A stretch of DNA of 5,807 nt. Origin: Patescibacteria group bacterium (GTDB lineage: Bacteria > Patescibacteriota > Patescibacteriia > Patescibacteriales > JAHJJO01). The position numbers and the translations under genes are program-made. This document shows, piece after piece, positions 1 through 5,779 of the stretch. Under the pieces are notes generated by a model. It saw only the letters and a program-made list of their open reading frames with translations. It ran no database searches and was not told the DNA's origin. Position 1 is the first letter of the stretch, and every line of letters begins with the position of its first letter. The stretch spans positions 1 through 5,807 of the forward strand of contig JAHJJO010000026.1 of NCBI GenBank assembly GCA_018822835.1, read 5' to 3'.

Positions 1-1
1 A

Positions 2-517
2 TTAAAATTATTAGCTTTTCAAGTTGGCAATCAAGTTTCATTAAACGAGTTAGCAGGTAAATTAAAAATAGATATAAAAACAGTTGATAGATATTTAGAT
101 TTACTTGAAAAAAGTTTTGTAATTAAACGGATAGGCGGTTTTAGTAGAAATTTAAGAAAAGAAGTGGTTAGTAAGGCAAAATATTATTTTATTGATAATG
201 GAATTAGAAATGCGGTAATCTCGCAATTTAATAAATTAGAAGATAGAAATGATGTCGGTGCTTTATTTGAGAATTTTATAACTACAGAAAGAATAAAAAA
301 GTGTTTTTATGAAGATAAATATAATGTATTTTATTTTTGGAGAACTTATGATGGACAGGAAATAGATTTAGTAGAAGAAAGAAGAGGTAAATTATTCGGT
401 TTTGAAATAAAATGGGGGGTTGCTAAAAAAATTACTCCTCCAAAAGATTGGCTAACCTACAAAAATGCCGAGTTTAAAATTGTAAATAAAAATAACTATT
501 TAGATTTTGTGCTGTAA
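2..517 (+). CDS. C-terminal part of a DUF4143-type AAA+ ATPase (5' end outside window)
   Basis: The frame is open from the left edge to TAA at 515-517, giving 171 residues of a protein that normally has about 380-450; the N-terminal P-loop ATPase domain would lie upstream. Residues 12-41 form a winged-helix-like segment (VSLNELAGKLKIDIKTVDRY) followed by FSRNLRKE and the Y-F-I-D-N-G-I-R-N motif typical of this family. GALFENFI (86-93) is another family hallmark. Residues 113-138 carry WRTYDGQEID and FEIKW, an E-x-D...E-x-K arrangement like the PD-(D/E)xK nuclease fold found in DUF4143 domains. A GTG at 164 could be taken as a start, but family similarity clearly runs upstream of it. The family is common in CPR bacteria and archaea; its cellular role is poorly defined, so no pathway is assigned. 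No terminator is obvious after the stop. Confidence 0.85.
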   Translation, partial: LKLLAFQVGNQVSLNELAGKLKIDIKTVDRYLDLLEKSFVIKRIGGFSRNLRKEVVSKAKYYFIDNGIRNAVISQFNKLEDRNDVGALFENFITTERIKKCFYEDKYNVFYFWRTYDGQEIDLVEERRGKLFGFEIKWGVAKKITPPKDWLTYKNAEFKIVNKNNYLDFVL

Positions 518-552
518 AATTTGAGAGAGAAATAAATTTGCTACGTAGCATG

Positions 553-568
553 TTACGTAATATTAGTA
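553..568. repeat. Left copy of 16-bp direct repeat (putative target-site duplication)
   Basis: The sequence TTACGTAATATTAGTA is repeated exactly at 743-758 and directly abuts the left end of the 174-bp element. The identity runs two bases further (TG), but those two bases belong to the element on the left side, so 16 bp is the likely duplication and 18 bp the maximum. It begins with the 8-bp palindrome TTACGTAA and follows a 10-bp palindrome, GCTACGTAGC, at 540-549. Confidence 0.65.
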
Positions 569-742
569 TGTCGCGGCAATTTAGAAATGTCCTACCTTCC
601 GGCCTCGCTGGAGTCTCTCAGCAGAGGACTCCAGCGAGGCCGGTCAAGTTTTATGGTAATGCGTAAAGTTTTGCAGAACAAAATTTTTAAGGTAGGACAT
701 TTCTACTTGGCTACACTAGGACATTATCATGTGGCTGCGACA
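569..742. mobile_element. MITE-like non-autonomous insertion element, 174 bp
   Basis: The ends are TGTCGC at 569-574 and GCGACA at 737-742, exact inverted 6-mers inside a 16-bp direct repeat. Inside, a 17-bp perfect inverted repeat (TAGAAATGTCCTACCTT, 582-598, and its complement at 689-705) surrounds a GC-rich hairpin. The box TGTCCTA lies 19 bp in from each end (588-594 and 717-723 in complement), and a third copy is at 693-699. Repeated boxes at both ends look like transposase binding sites. There is no transposase reading frame, so it would have to be moved in trans. TGT...ACA ends fit IS481-like and IS1202-like DDE elements, and a duplication of about 16 bp would suit the IS1202-related group; this family assignment is an inference from memory. 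A 72-codon frame crossing the element (587-805) runs through the hairpin and is judged spurious. Confidence 0.6.
599..643. repeat. Strong GC-rich hairpin (REP-like palindrome) inside the MITE
   Basis: A perfect 17-bp stem, CCGGCCTCGCTGGAGTC at 599-615 with its complement at 627-643, encloses an 11-base loop, TCTCAGCAGAG. Its GC content stands out sharply from the surrounding AT-rich DNA. It resembles REP/RAYT-associated or IS200/IS605-type hairpins, but no such transposase is in the window. As RNA it would be a very stable stem followed by TCAAGTTTTA, so it could stop or stabilise a transcript leaving the upstream ATPase gene. Confidence 0.7.
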
Positions 743-758
743 TTACGTAATATTAGTA
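743..758. repeat. Right copy of 16-bp direct repeat (putative target-site duplication)
   Basis: This is an exact copy of 553-568, directly after the GCGACA end of the 174-bp element. Removing the element and one copy would rejoin TTACGTAATATTAGTA to ATATATTAGAAAAG without a gap. An unmutated duplication suggests a recent insertion. Confidence 0.65.
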
Positions 759-885
759 TGAAAAAATATATTAGAAAAGTTACACGCGGTGATGTGGATT
801 TTTAAAAAAGAAATTCAATATCTTGCGACTACAGGAATTTTCACTAAGGGCTATGTTTATCTACTATTTGTAATGGTTTTCTGCT

Positions 886-2361
886 TTAACAATATAAAAA
901 ATCCAAATATTTTTTTGCGGATTTATTCCATGAAAAATCTTTTTTCATACAATTAATCTGTAATTGACGCCAAATTTTTGGATGTTGATAATAAATTTTT
1001 AAAGCTTTTTGAAGAGCCTTGTGTAGCGAAATTTCATCAAATTTTTTAAAAATAAAACCAGTAGATTTAAATTGATAATTGATAATTGATAATTGATAAT
1101 TGATAATTGTGTCTGCCAGTCCGCCTGTTTTACGGACAATAGGAACAGTTCCATATCGCATGGCTATCATCTGGCCAAGCCCGCAAGGTTCAAAACGAGA
1201 AGGCATTAAAAATATATCTGAACCAGCATAAATTTGTTGGGCAAGTTTAGTGTTAAATTTAATTTGAGCGCTGACTTTATCCGGATATTTTTTAGCTAAT
1301 TTTTTTAGCTGATTTTCATATTGTTTTCCTCCTATCTGCGTTCCTAAAAAAACAAATTGGCATTTTGAATTGATTAATTTATCAGTAATTAATTCAACTC
1401 CTTTTTGCCATGCCAATCTTGAAATAAATCCAACTAAAGCGATATTTTTATCTTGTGGCAGTCCTAATTGCTTTTGCAACGCTAATTTGTTTAATACTTT
1501 TTTATTTAATGTTTCAATGGAATATTTTTGTTTAATAAATTTGTCAGTTGTTGAATTAAAAAAATCTATATCAATACCATTTAAAATCCCTATAATTTTA
1601 TTTTTATTTTGTTTAATAACTTTATCTAATCCTGCGCTATAAATAGGCGTGGTAATTTCTTTTGCATAAGTTGGGCTAACTGTGTTAACAGCATCAGCAT
1701 TAATAATTCCTTGAACCATAAAATTTATATCCCCGTCTTTTGCGTCTTGAGATAATGATTTTAAAGAATGTTCTGTTAAATTTCCTGTTGATAAAATTTT
1801 AATTTCTGACTTGCCCTGATAATTTAAATTATGAATAGTAAAAACGGATTTAATATTTTTATAAAAAGTGTTTAATTTTTTTTGTGTTTTTAGCAATCCG
1901 GGAATTAAGGCAGTATGAAAATCATGACAATGAATTATGTCTGGTTGAAATTTGATTATTGGCAAAATTTGTAAAACAGCTGAAGAAAAAAATAAAAAAC
2001 GTTCAGCATTATTTTTAAAATAAACCTTTTTACTCCCAAAATATTTATTACATTCAATTAAATAGATCGGGGAAACAGCGTGTTGCGTTGGTAAGTTGCA
2101 TTGCCATAAATTTATTTTAACATTTTTTTTATTGACGCAAATTTTTATATTAGAAAATATTTTTTTAAGTTTGTATTTTTTTTCATCAATGCATCCGTAC
2201 TTAGGAATAATAACGCGCGCGTCACAGCCCAATTTGTTTAAAGCTTTTGGCAAACTGCCCACTACATCAGCCAAGCCACCAACCTTTACCAAAGGCGCTA
2301 CTTCAGACGCAGGCATTAAGATTTTTAGTTGTTTATGTTTTATGTTTTTGTCTGAGTTCAT
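886..2361 (-). CDS. glgA: Glycogen (starch) synthase, ADP-glucose type, GT5 family
   Basis: GlgA transfers glucose from ADP-glucose to the growing alpha-1,4-glucan in the cytoplasm. From the ATG at 2361 the protein has 491 residues, the usual size. Counting from that start, KVGGLADVVGSLP (26-38) is the substrate-binding loop, with V for the common T; HCHDFHTALIP (144-154), FTIHNLNYQG (174-183), VNTVSPTYAKEI (225-236) and GILNGID (258-264) follow in family order. GFISRLAWQKG (311-321) supplies the conserved Arg and Lys, and EPCGLGQMIAMRYGTVPIVRKTGGLADT holds the conserved catalytic-site Glu (391). The C-terminal DFSWNKSAKKYLDFLY is typical. The frame opens further to a TTG at 2415 (509 residues), but those 18 residues show no family similarity and no ribosome site; GGGAATTA lies about 12 bases before the ATG. 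An oddity is the repeat peptide INYQLSIINYQ in the loop after GGLADT. No other glycogen gene is in the window. Confidence 0.95.
   Translation of the reverse strand: MNSDKNIKHKQLKILMPASEVAPLVKVGGLADVVGSLPKALNKLGCDARVIIPKYGCIDEKKYKLKKIFSNIKICVNKKNVKINLWQCNLPTQHAVSPIYLIECNKYFGSKKVYFKNNAERFLFFSSAVLQILPIIKFQPDIIHCHDFHTALIPGLLKTQKKLNTFYKNIKSVFTIHNLNYQGKSEIKILSTGNLTEHSLKSLSQDAKDGDINFMVQGIINADAVNTVSPTYAKEITTPIYSAGLDKVIKQNKNKIIGILNGIDIDFFNSTTDKFIKQKYSIETLNKKVLNKLALQKQLGLPQDKNIALVGFISRLAWQKGVELITDKLINSKCQFVFLGTQIGGKQYENQLKKLAKKYPDKVSAQIKFNTKLAQQIYAGSDIFLMPSRFEPCGLGQMIAMRYGTVPIVRKTGGLADTIINYQLSIINYQFKSTGFIFKKFDEISLHKALQKALKIYYQHPKIWRQLQINCMKKDFSWNKSAKKYLDFLYC
1070..1109. repeat. Heptanucleotide tandem repeat (AATTGAT)5.7 inside glgA
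   Basis: Five exact AATTGAT units (1070-1104) are followed by AATTG. Because 7 is not a multiple of 3, the translated peptide cycles every 21 bases (INYQLSI, then INYQ). Gaining or losing one or two units would shift the frame in the last quarter of GlgA; three units would keep it. The coding frame matches the family on both sides, so the present copy number is an in-frame state. Confidence 0.9.
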
Positions 2362-2443
2362 ACATATATTTAATAATTCCCGTGAATTCAAAACGTTCCT
2401 TTTTGTAGTTAGCAATAATTAACAAATAGTTTTGTGCTCTCTT

Positions 2444-2452
2444 ATCATATCA
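2444..2452 (-). promoter_or_regulatory. Extended -10 promoter candidate for glgA
   Basis: On the minus strand this reads TGATATGAT, an extended -10 (TGn plus TATGAT, 5 of 6 to consensus). Only a weak -35 (TTGCAG, 16 bases upstream) is present. Transcription would start near 2437 and give a leader of about 75 bases before the ATG at 2361. Confidence 0.4.
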
Positions 2453-2498
2453 AGTATTGACATTTCTGCAAATATTTGTTTAACTTCAGGACTTACGC

Positions 2499-2527
2499 GT
2501 ATTAACTAAAGTGGTCCCGTTTGTCAA
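2499..2527 (-). promoter_or_regulatory. Second sigma70-type promoter candidate for glgA
   Basis: The minus strand has a perfect -35 TTGACA (2522-2527), a 17-base spacer and a poor -10, TAATAC (2499-2504). The -35 and the spacing are good, but the -10 matches consensus at only three positions. It would start transcription about 130 bases before the glgA ATG. Confidence 0.35.
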
Positions 2528-2544
2528 GCAGATTATTTCTCAAT

Positions 2545-2573
2545 TTGAGATGCATCATGGTATGCTGTATAAT
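2545..2573 (+). promoter_or_regulatory. Plus-strand sigma70-type promoter with no gene behind it
   Basis: TTGAGA (2545-2550), a 17-base spacer and a perfect TATAAT (2568-2573) make this the best promoter-like sequence in the window. It points away from glgA and into the left inverted repeat and the 3' end of the ATPase remnant, which lies on the other strand. No open frame with a start follows, although GGGGAGGA at 2613-2620 resembles a ribosome site. It could make a short RNA, read antisense to the remnant, or be left from a lost gene. Confidence 0.5.
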
Positions 2574-2610
2574 TAAAATTGTTAAAATTGAAAAATAATT
2601 TTTCTTGATA

Positions 2611-2670
2611 TTGGGGAGGAATCTTTCGCTTGCTCCGCTATTTTCTTTTGGCGAAATTCGGGCGGGGTTA
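2611..2670 (+). repeat. Left copy of 60-bp inverted repeat flanking the ATPase remnant
   Basis: Read on the plus strand it aligns without gaps to the complement of 4008-4067 with 52 of 60 identities. The core CTCCGCTATTTTCTTTTGGC is exact in both copies. All eight differences are transitions. The TAA stop of the ATPase remnant (2668-2670) lies within the repeat's last three bases. Confidence 0.8.
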
Positions 2671-3918
2671 AATTAACTTTCTTCGGTAAAAAAATTTACG
2701 TATTTCTTCAACTAAAATAATTGAAGAAGCGACAGGAATAATGATAAGCCATTCTGAAAGCGAGAGTGGTGTGGTATGTAGAATTTTTTGCAGAAATGGT
2801 GTGTAAAGCGCGGCAAATTGTAGAAATATAACTATCACTGTGGCACCCACTAAAAACTTATTGGAAAATGGATTCATTTGGAAAATAGATTTGCTTTCGG
2901 ATCTGCAATTCCAAACATTGAACCATTGAAACACCGCAAGCGTTGTGAGTGAAATTGTCAGAGCTTTGGTAAGGTCATTTTCAAAGTATCCTTTGAAAAG
3001 ATAGAGTGTTCCAATGGCCATCGGTAATGCCATAAAGAACATTCTTTGCGCCATAAGTCCATCCACAATCCATTTTTTTGGTCGCTCAAATTTCCCTTGC
3101 ATTAGTCCTTTTTCTTTCGGCTCCATGGCGAGAGCGACATCAAGAAGACCGTCAGTGACAAAATTAAGCCAGATAATTTGAGCGGTAAGAAGGGGCAACG
3201 GGTATCCTAAAACAAGCGCGCCCACGATAACCAACACCTCGCCCGTACTCGTGGAAAAAAGATACAAAACGACTTTTTTAATTGTCTTATAAATTCCCCT
3301 ACCTTCTTCAGTGGCTGAAACTATACTTGCAAAGTTGTCGTTAAGAAGCACTATGTCAGAAGCTTCTTTTGCCACTTCTGTTCCGATTTTTCCCATTGCC
3401 ACGCCAAGATCCGCTGCAACAAGCGATGGTGCGTCATTTACGCCGTCTCCAGTCATTGCTACAATTTCACCTCGTTTGCGATAAGCCTGAATGATGCGAA
3501 GTTTGTGATCTGGTGTGACTCGCGCAAAGACAGTGGTGCGGGCGAGTTTCTCCGCTAGTTCATCATCAGACATTTTATCAATTTCTTCCCCAATAAGAAC
3601 ACCGTCGCCCTCACGCCAAATATCCGCTTCTTTCGCAATTGCCTGCGCCGTGAGAATGTGATCACCTGTTATCATTACCACACGTATATCTGCCGCTCTT
3701 ACTCTTTGCATTGCTTCTTTAACTTCTGGACGAAGCGCGTCATTCATACCAAAAAAACCAACAAAAGTGAGTGGTGGTATTGTGTCAGAATTAACGCTTC
3801 GGTCAACATCGGGATTGATAGCGTAGGCAACTACCCTAAAACCGCCTTGTGCAAGATATCGTCTTGGGAAAACTCCAGTTTTAGTCGCAATTTCCTTATT
3901 TTCTGTCCTAGTTGATTT
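2668..3918 (-). pseudogene. P-type cation-transporting ATPase remnant, N-terminal half missing
   Basis: The longest ATG-started frame (3747-2668) has 359 residues, but family similarity continues upstream without a start codon: YLAQGGFRVVAYA and LTFVGFFG, 416 codons in all, until TGA at 3919-3921. Complete P2-type ATPases have about 850-950 residues; the first four membrane helices, actuator domain, phosphorylated DKTGT motif and most of the nucleotide-binding domain are absent, so transport is not possible. Counting from the ATG, what remains is MITGDHILTAQAIAKE (25-40), the hinge motif TGDGVNDAP (99-107), the M5 motif STSTGEVL, the M6 ion-site motif NFVTDGLLDVAL, and the C-terminal membrane helices. 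The M6 TDG motif points to the calcium/cation P2 group; the ion is unknown. GC content is much higher than in its neighbours, suggesting acquisition by transfer and later truncation. A chimeric assembly join near 3920 is an alternative. Confidence 0.8.
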
Positions 3919-4007
3919 TCATATATTGATAACATTTAACTGGTTTATTTTCGGACACAGTATTATACTAACAGATAGGAAGACTTTTTTCAATTTTATG
4001 TTACGAA

Positions 4008-4067
4008 TAATCCCGCTCGAATTTTGCCAAAAGAAAATAGCGGAGTAAGCGGAGGATTTCTCCTCAA
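4008..4067 (-). repeat. Right copy of 60-bp inverted repeat flanking the ATPase remnant
   Basis: This is the inverted partner of 2611-2670, with 52 of 60 positions identical, no gaps and only transitions. Similarity stops sharply at both ends. The segment between the copies is 1337 bp and holds only the truncated ATPase and about 90 bases beyond it. Confidence 0.8.
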
Positions 4068-4239
4068 ACCCCTCCTTCTCCGTTTGCGACATCCGAATTC
4101 AAAAAAGAGTAGCCGAGTGTTTTGCCAAATCCTTTCCCCAAAAAATAGTTTTCGCAAAACCGAGTCATTAGTCCCGCCACACTGCCCAGAAACTTATAGA
4201 AGTTCGGTAGGTTATTTCTTTCCAGCCCCTAAATAACTG

Positions 4240-4268
4240 TTGGTGAAAAAATCCACAAAAGTTATGAA
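4240..4268 (+). promoter_or_regulatory. Weak promoter candidate for the cfa-like gene
   Basis: TTGGTG (4240-4245), a 17-base spacer and TATGAA (4263-4268) precede the ATG at 4278. The expected start point is only a few bases before that ATG, which would make the mRNA leaderless; this fits the lack of any Shine-Dalgarno sequence. Both hexamers are imperfect, so confidence is low. Confidence 0.25.
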
Positions 4269-4277
4269 TGATTATAT

Positions 4278-5531
4278 ATGAAAATAAGTTTAAAAAAATT
4301 AAGCAGATTTGAAAAAATTTTTATTAAAATTGCTAAAGTATATGTAAAGCAATATAATAATTATTCTTTTTGTTTTAAGTTTGATGATTTTGTCTATCCA
4401 AAAATTGGAATTAGTGACAAAACGATAAAAGTTATATTCAAAAATGCGCAAGAAACTTTTAATAGGATTTTTACTGAGGGCTCTTTGGGTCTCGGAGAAT
4501 CATATTGTGAGGGCAATATACAAGTCGCAGATAAAGATTATAAAGAATTTCTTATGATTTTTATTAGAGTTGTTTCGGATAAAAAATTCTTATTTAGCTT
4601 GTATCCCGTAGATATTTTCTTTATTCTAAAAGCAAAGTTTACAAGGTCGCACCATGCAAGAAAAAATCAATATGAAAATATAAATAGCCACTATAGTTTA
4701 GGGGATTGGTTTGAAAACGAGGAAGATTCCAATCAATTTTATTTACAATGGTTAGATTCTCCCTATATTCAATATAGTTGCGCAAAATGGGATGAAAACA
4801 CAAAATCATTAGCAGACGCGCAAATAAATAAGTTTGAGTTCTATGCCAAAAGATTAGGAATAAATAAAAATTCAGCAGGTAAACAACTGCTAGATTTGGG
4901 TTGTGGCTGGGGTGGATTTATGTTCTATATGGCTGAAAAATATAATCTTCAATGTAAAGGATTAACATTATCAATCGCGCAAAAAAAATATGTTGAAAAA
5001 GAGATTGAACGAAGAAACTTAATAGGTCAGATTGAAGTGGAATTAAAAAATATTCATGATTTGGTCGGTAAATATGATTTTATAGTAGGCATTGGCCTTT
5101 TAGAGCATCTTGATGATTATGATGATTTATACAATAAGAGTGTGCTTGCCTTAAAGAAAGCAGGAAGAGTGTTGTTCCATAGTATGTTCCACACAATAAT
5201 GTTTTATAAAGGAGATTCTTTTTTAACCAAATATATTTTTCCGGGCGGTGGCACGCCAAACTTAAAACAAAATGTAAAAATATTTCAGAAATATTTCAAA
5301 TATGTAGAAACAAAAGGTTTACCCAAATTATCTTATCCCAAAACACTTGATTGTTGGTTTGATAAGTTTTGTGAAAATGAAAAAAATATCAGAAATCTTT
5401 TAGAGAAAAAAGGGAAGTGTGGAGACGTGGATTATTCTATCAGAGTCTTCAAACACTACTTAGTTTTAAGTTCCTGTGGTCTAACCGTAGCAGGCGTTAT
5501 GGCAAATATATTGGCCTATAGCGATACATAA
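4278..5531 (+). CDS. cfa: Cyclopropane-fatty-acyl-phospholipid synthase-like SAM methyltransferase
   Basis: Enzymes of this family add a methylene group from S-adenosylmethionine across double bonds of membrane phospholipid acyl chains. The 417-residue protein is slightly longer than E. coli Cfa (382). The N-terminal lipid-binding domain ends with GESYCEGN (73-80; GESYMDGW in E. coli). LDLGCGWGG (205-213) is the SAM-binding loop. Residues matching the E. coli active site are present: Cys168 in YIQYSCAKW, Glu276 in GLLEHL, His301 in LFHSMF and Tyr353 in LSYPKTLDCW; the Ile of E. coli HTI is Met303. TKYIFPGGGTPN (317-328) is also typical. Compared with the usual HYDLGN...YSCAYW spacing there is an acidic insertion of about ten residues after HYSLGDWF (138-145). 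The gene stands alone, with no visible Shine-Dalgarno site; a five-codon frame (4264-4281) overlaps its start. Substrate is unproven: methylation or another lipid modification is possible. Confidence 0.9.
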   Translation: MKISLKKLSRFEKIFIKIAKVYVKQYNNYSFCFKFDDFVYPKIGISDKTIKVIFKNAQETFNRIFTEGSLGLGESYCEGNIQVADKDYKEFLMIFIRVVSDKKFLFSLYPVDIFFILKAKFTRSHHARKNQYENINSHYSLGDWFENEEDSNQFYLQWLDSPYIQYSCAKWDENTKSLADAQINKFEFYAKRLGINKNSAGKQLLDLGCGWGGFMFYMAEKYNLQCKGLTLSIAQKKYVEKEIERRNLIGQIEVELKNIHDLVGKYDFIVGIGLLEHLDDYDDLYNKSVLALKKAGRVLFHSMFHTIMFYKGDSFLTKYIFPGGGTPNLKQNVKIFQKYFKYVETKGLPKLSYPKTLDCWFDKFCENEKNIRNLLEKKGKCGDVDYSIRVFKHYLVLSSCGLTVAGVMANILAYSDT

Positions 5532-5540
5532 AATATTTTT

Positions 5541-5579
5541 CCAAAAACGCCGAAATTGTAAATTGGCGGTACCTTTTGG
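5541..5579 (+). terminator. Possible weak terminator after the cfa-like gene
   Basis: CCAAAA (5541-5546) pairs with TTTTGG (5574-5579), and CGCC (5548-5551) pairs with GGCG (5565-5568), ten bases after the stop codon. A run of seven T is present only at 5593-5599, too far away for a standard intrinsic terminator, so this is tentative. Confidence 0.3.
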
Positions 5580-5623
5580 TTGAAATTCTAACTTTTTTTG
5601 AACAGAATCCAGAATAATGAGGT

Positions 5624-5779
5624 GCGTTTCCGCTCGCCTCCGCTTCGCTACGGCGAACCAAAACAGAAATTTTTTCAATATATCTTTTTAATTTTTTTCT
5701 GCCCCCATTTTTTTCTTTTAATAGGAATTGAAAAATTTTCTGTTTTGGTTTTCTCTTAATCAGAGAAAAGCGGAAACGC
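5624..5779. repeat. Nested inverted repeat able to form a branched palindrome, 156 bp
   Basis: Outer arms GCGTTTCCGCT (5624-5634) and AGCGGAAACGC (5769-5779) match perfectly over 11 bp. Inner arms at 5658-5679 and 5727-5748 match at 21 of 22 positions (core CCAAAACAGAAA). Between outer and inner arms each side has its own hairpin: CGCC/GGCG on the left (5635-5655) and TTTTCTCT/AGAGAAAA on the right (5749-5756 and 5762-5769). The central 47 bases are T-rich. No reading frame here is convincing; the two minus-strand frames (5481-5678 and 5497-5796) are low-complexity and lack similarity. It may be a small mobile element or a structured RNA. Confidence 0.6.

Larger units (their letters stand above)
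3919..4277. other. Non-coding stretch between the ATPase remnant and the cfa-like gene
   Basis: No credible gene lies here. It holds a minus-strand TATAAT (3962-3967) without a good -35, sitting in the small palindrome AGTATTATACT (3959-3969); the right 60-bp repeat; and a stem-loop spanning 4041-4082 (CGGAG...CTCCG with inner GGAGG/CCTCC pairing). On the minus strand that stem-loop is followed by CTATTTTCTTTT and so looks like a terminator, although no minus-strand gene lies upstream of it. A 70-codon TTG-started frame (4024-4236) has no recognisable similarity and lies partly in the repeat; I regard it as spurious. Confidence 0.6.

Noticed and set aside
540..560. dif-like or recombination target from the two TACGTA palindromes
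   Set aside because: The match to known dif half-sites is poor and no Xer-type gene is in the window.
587..805. 72-codon frame starting MSYLPASLESL
   Set aside because: It runs through the GC-rich hairpin, the inverted repeat and the right end of the MITE-like element; its sequence is explained by the repeats and resembles no family I know.
1370..1642. 90-codon plus-strand frame
   Set aside because: It is antisense within glgA, whose minus-strand frame has strong family motifs throughout.
2096..2422. 108-codon plus-strand frame
   Set aside because: It is antisense to the glgA N-terminal region and has a composition typical of a shadow frame.
3658..3915. 85-codon plus-strand frame
   Set aside because: It is antisense to the ATPase remnant, whose frame shows clear P-type motifs.
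3919..3921. TGA before the ATPase frame read as Gly (alternative genetic code 25)
   Set aside because: The frame upstream of the TGA does not resemble a P-type ATPase, and the other genes need no recoding.
4024..4236. 70-codon frame with TTG start (MPKENSGVSGG...)
   Set aside because: It begins inside the 60-bp repeat, has no ribosome site and no recognisable domain, and its Ser/Pro-rich sequence looks like translated spacer.
5640..5657. Possible third copy of the 60-bp repeat core (TCCGCT...GGCGAA)
   Set aside because: Only two short words match and the spacing differs, so it cannot be told from chance.
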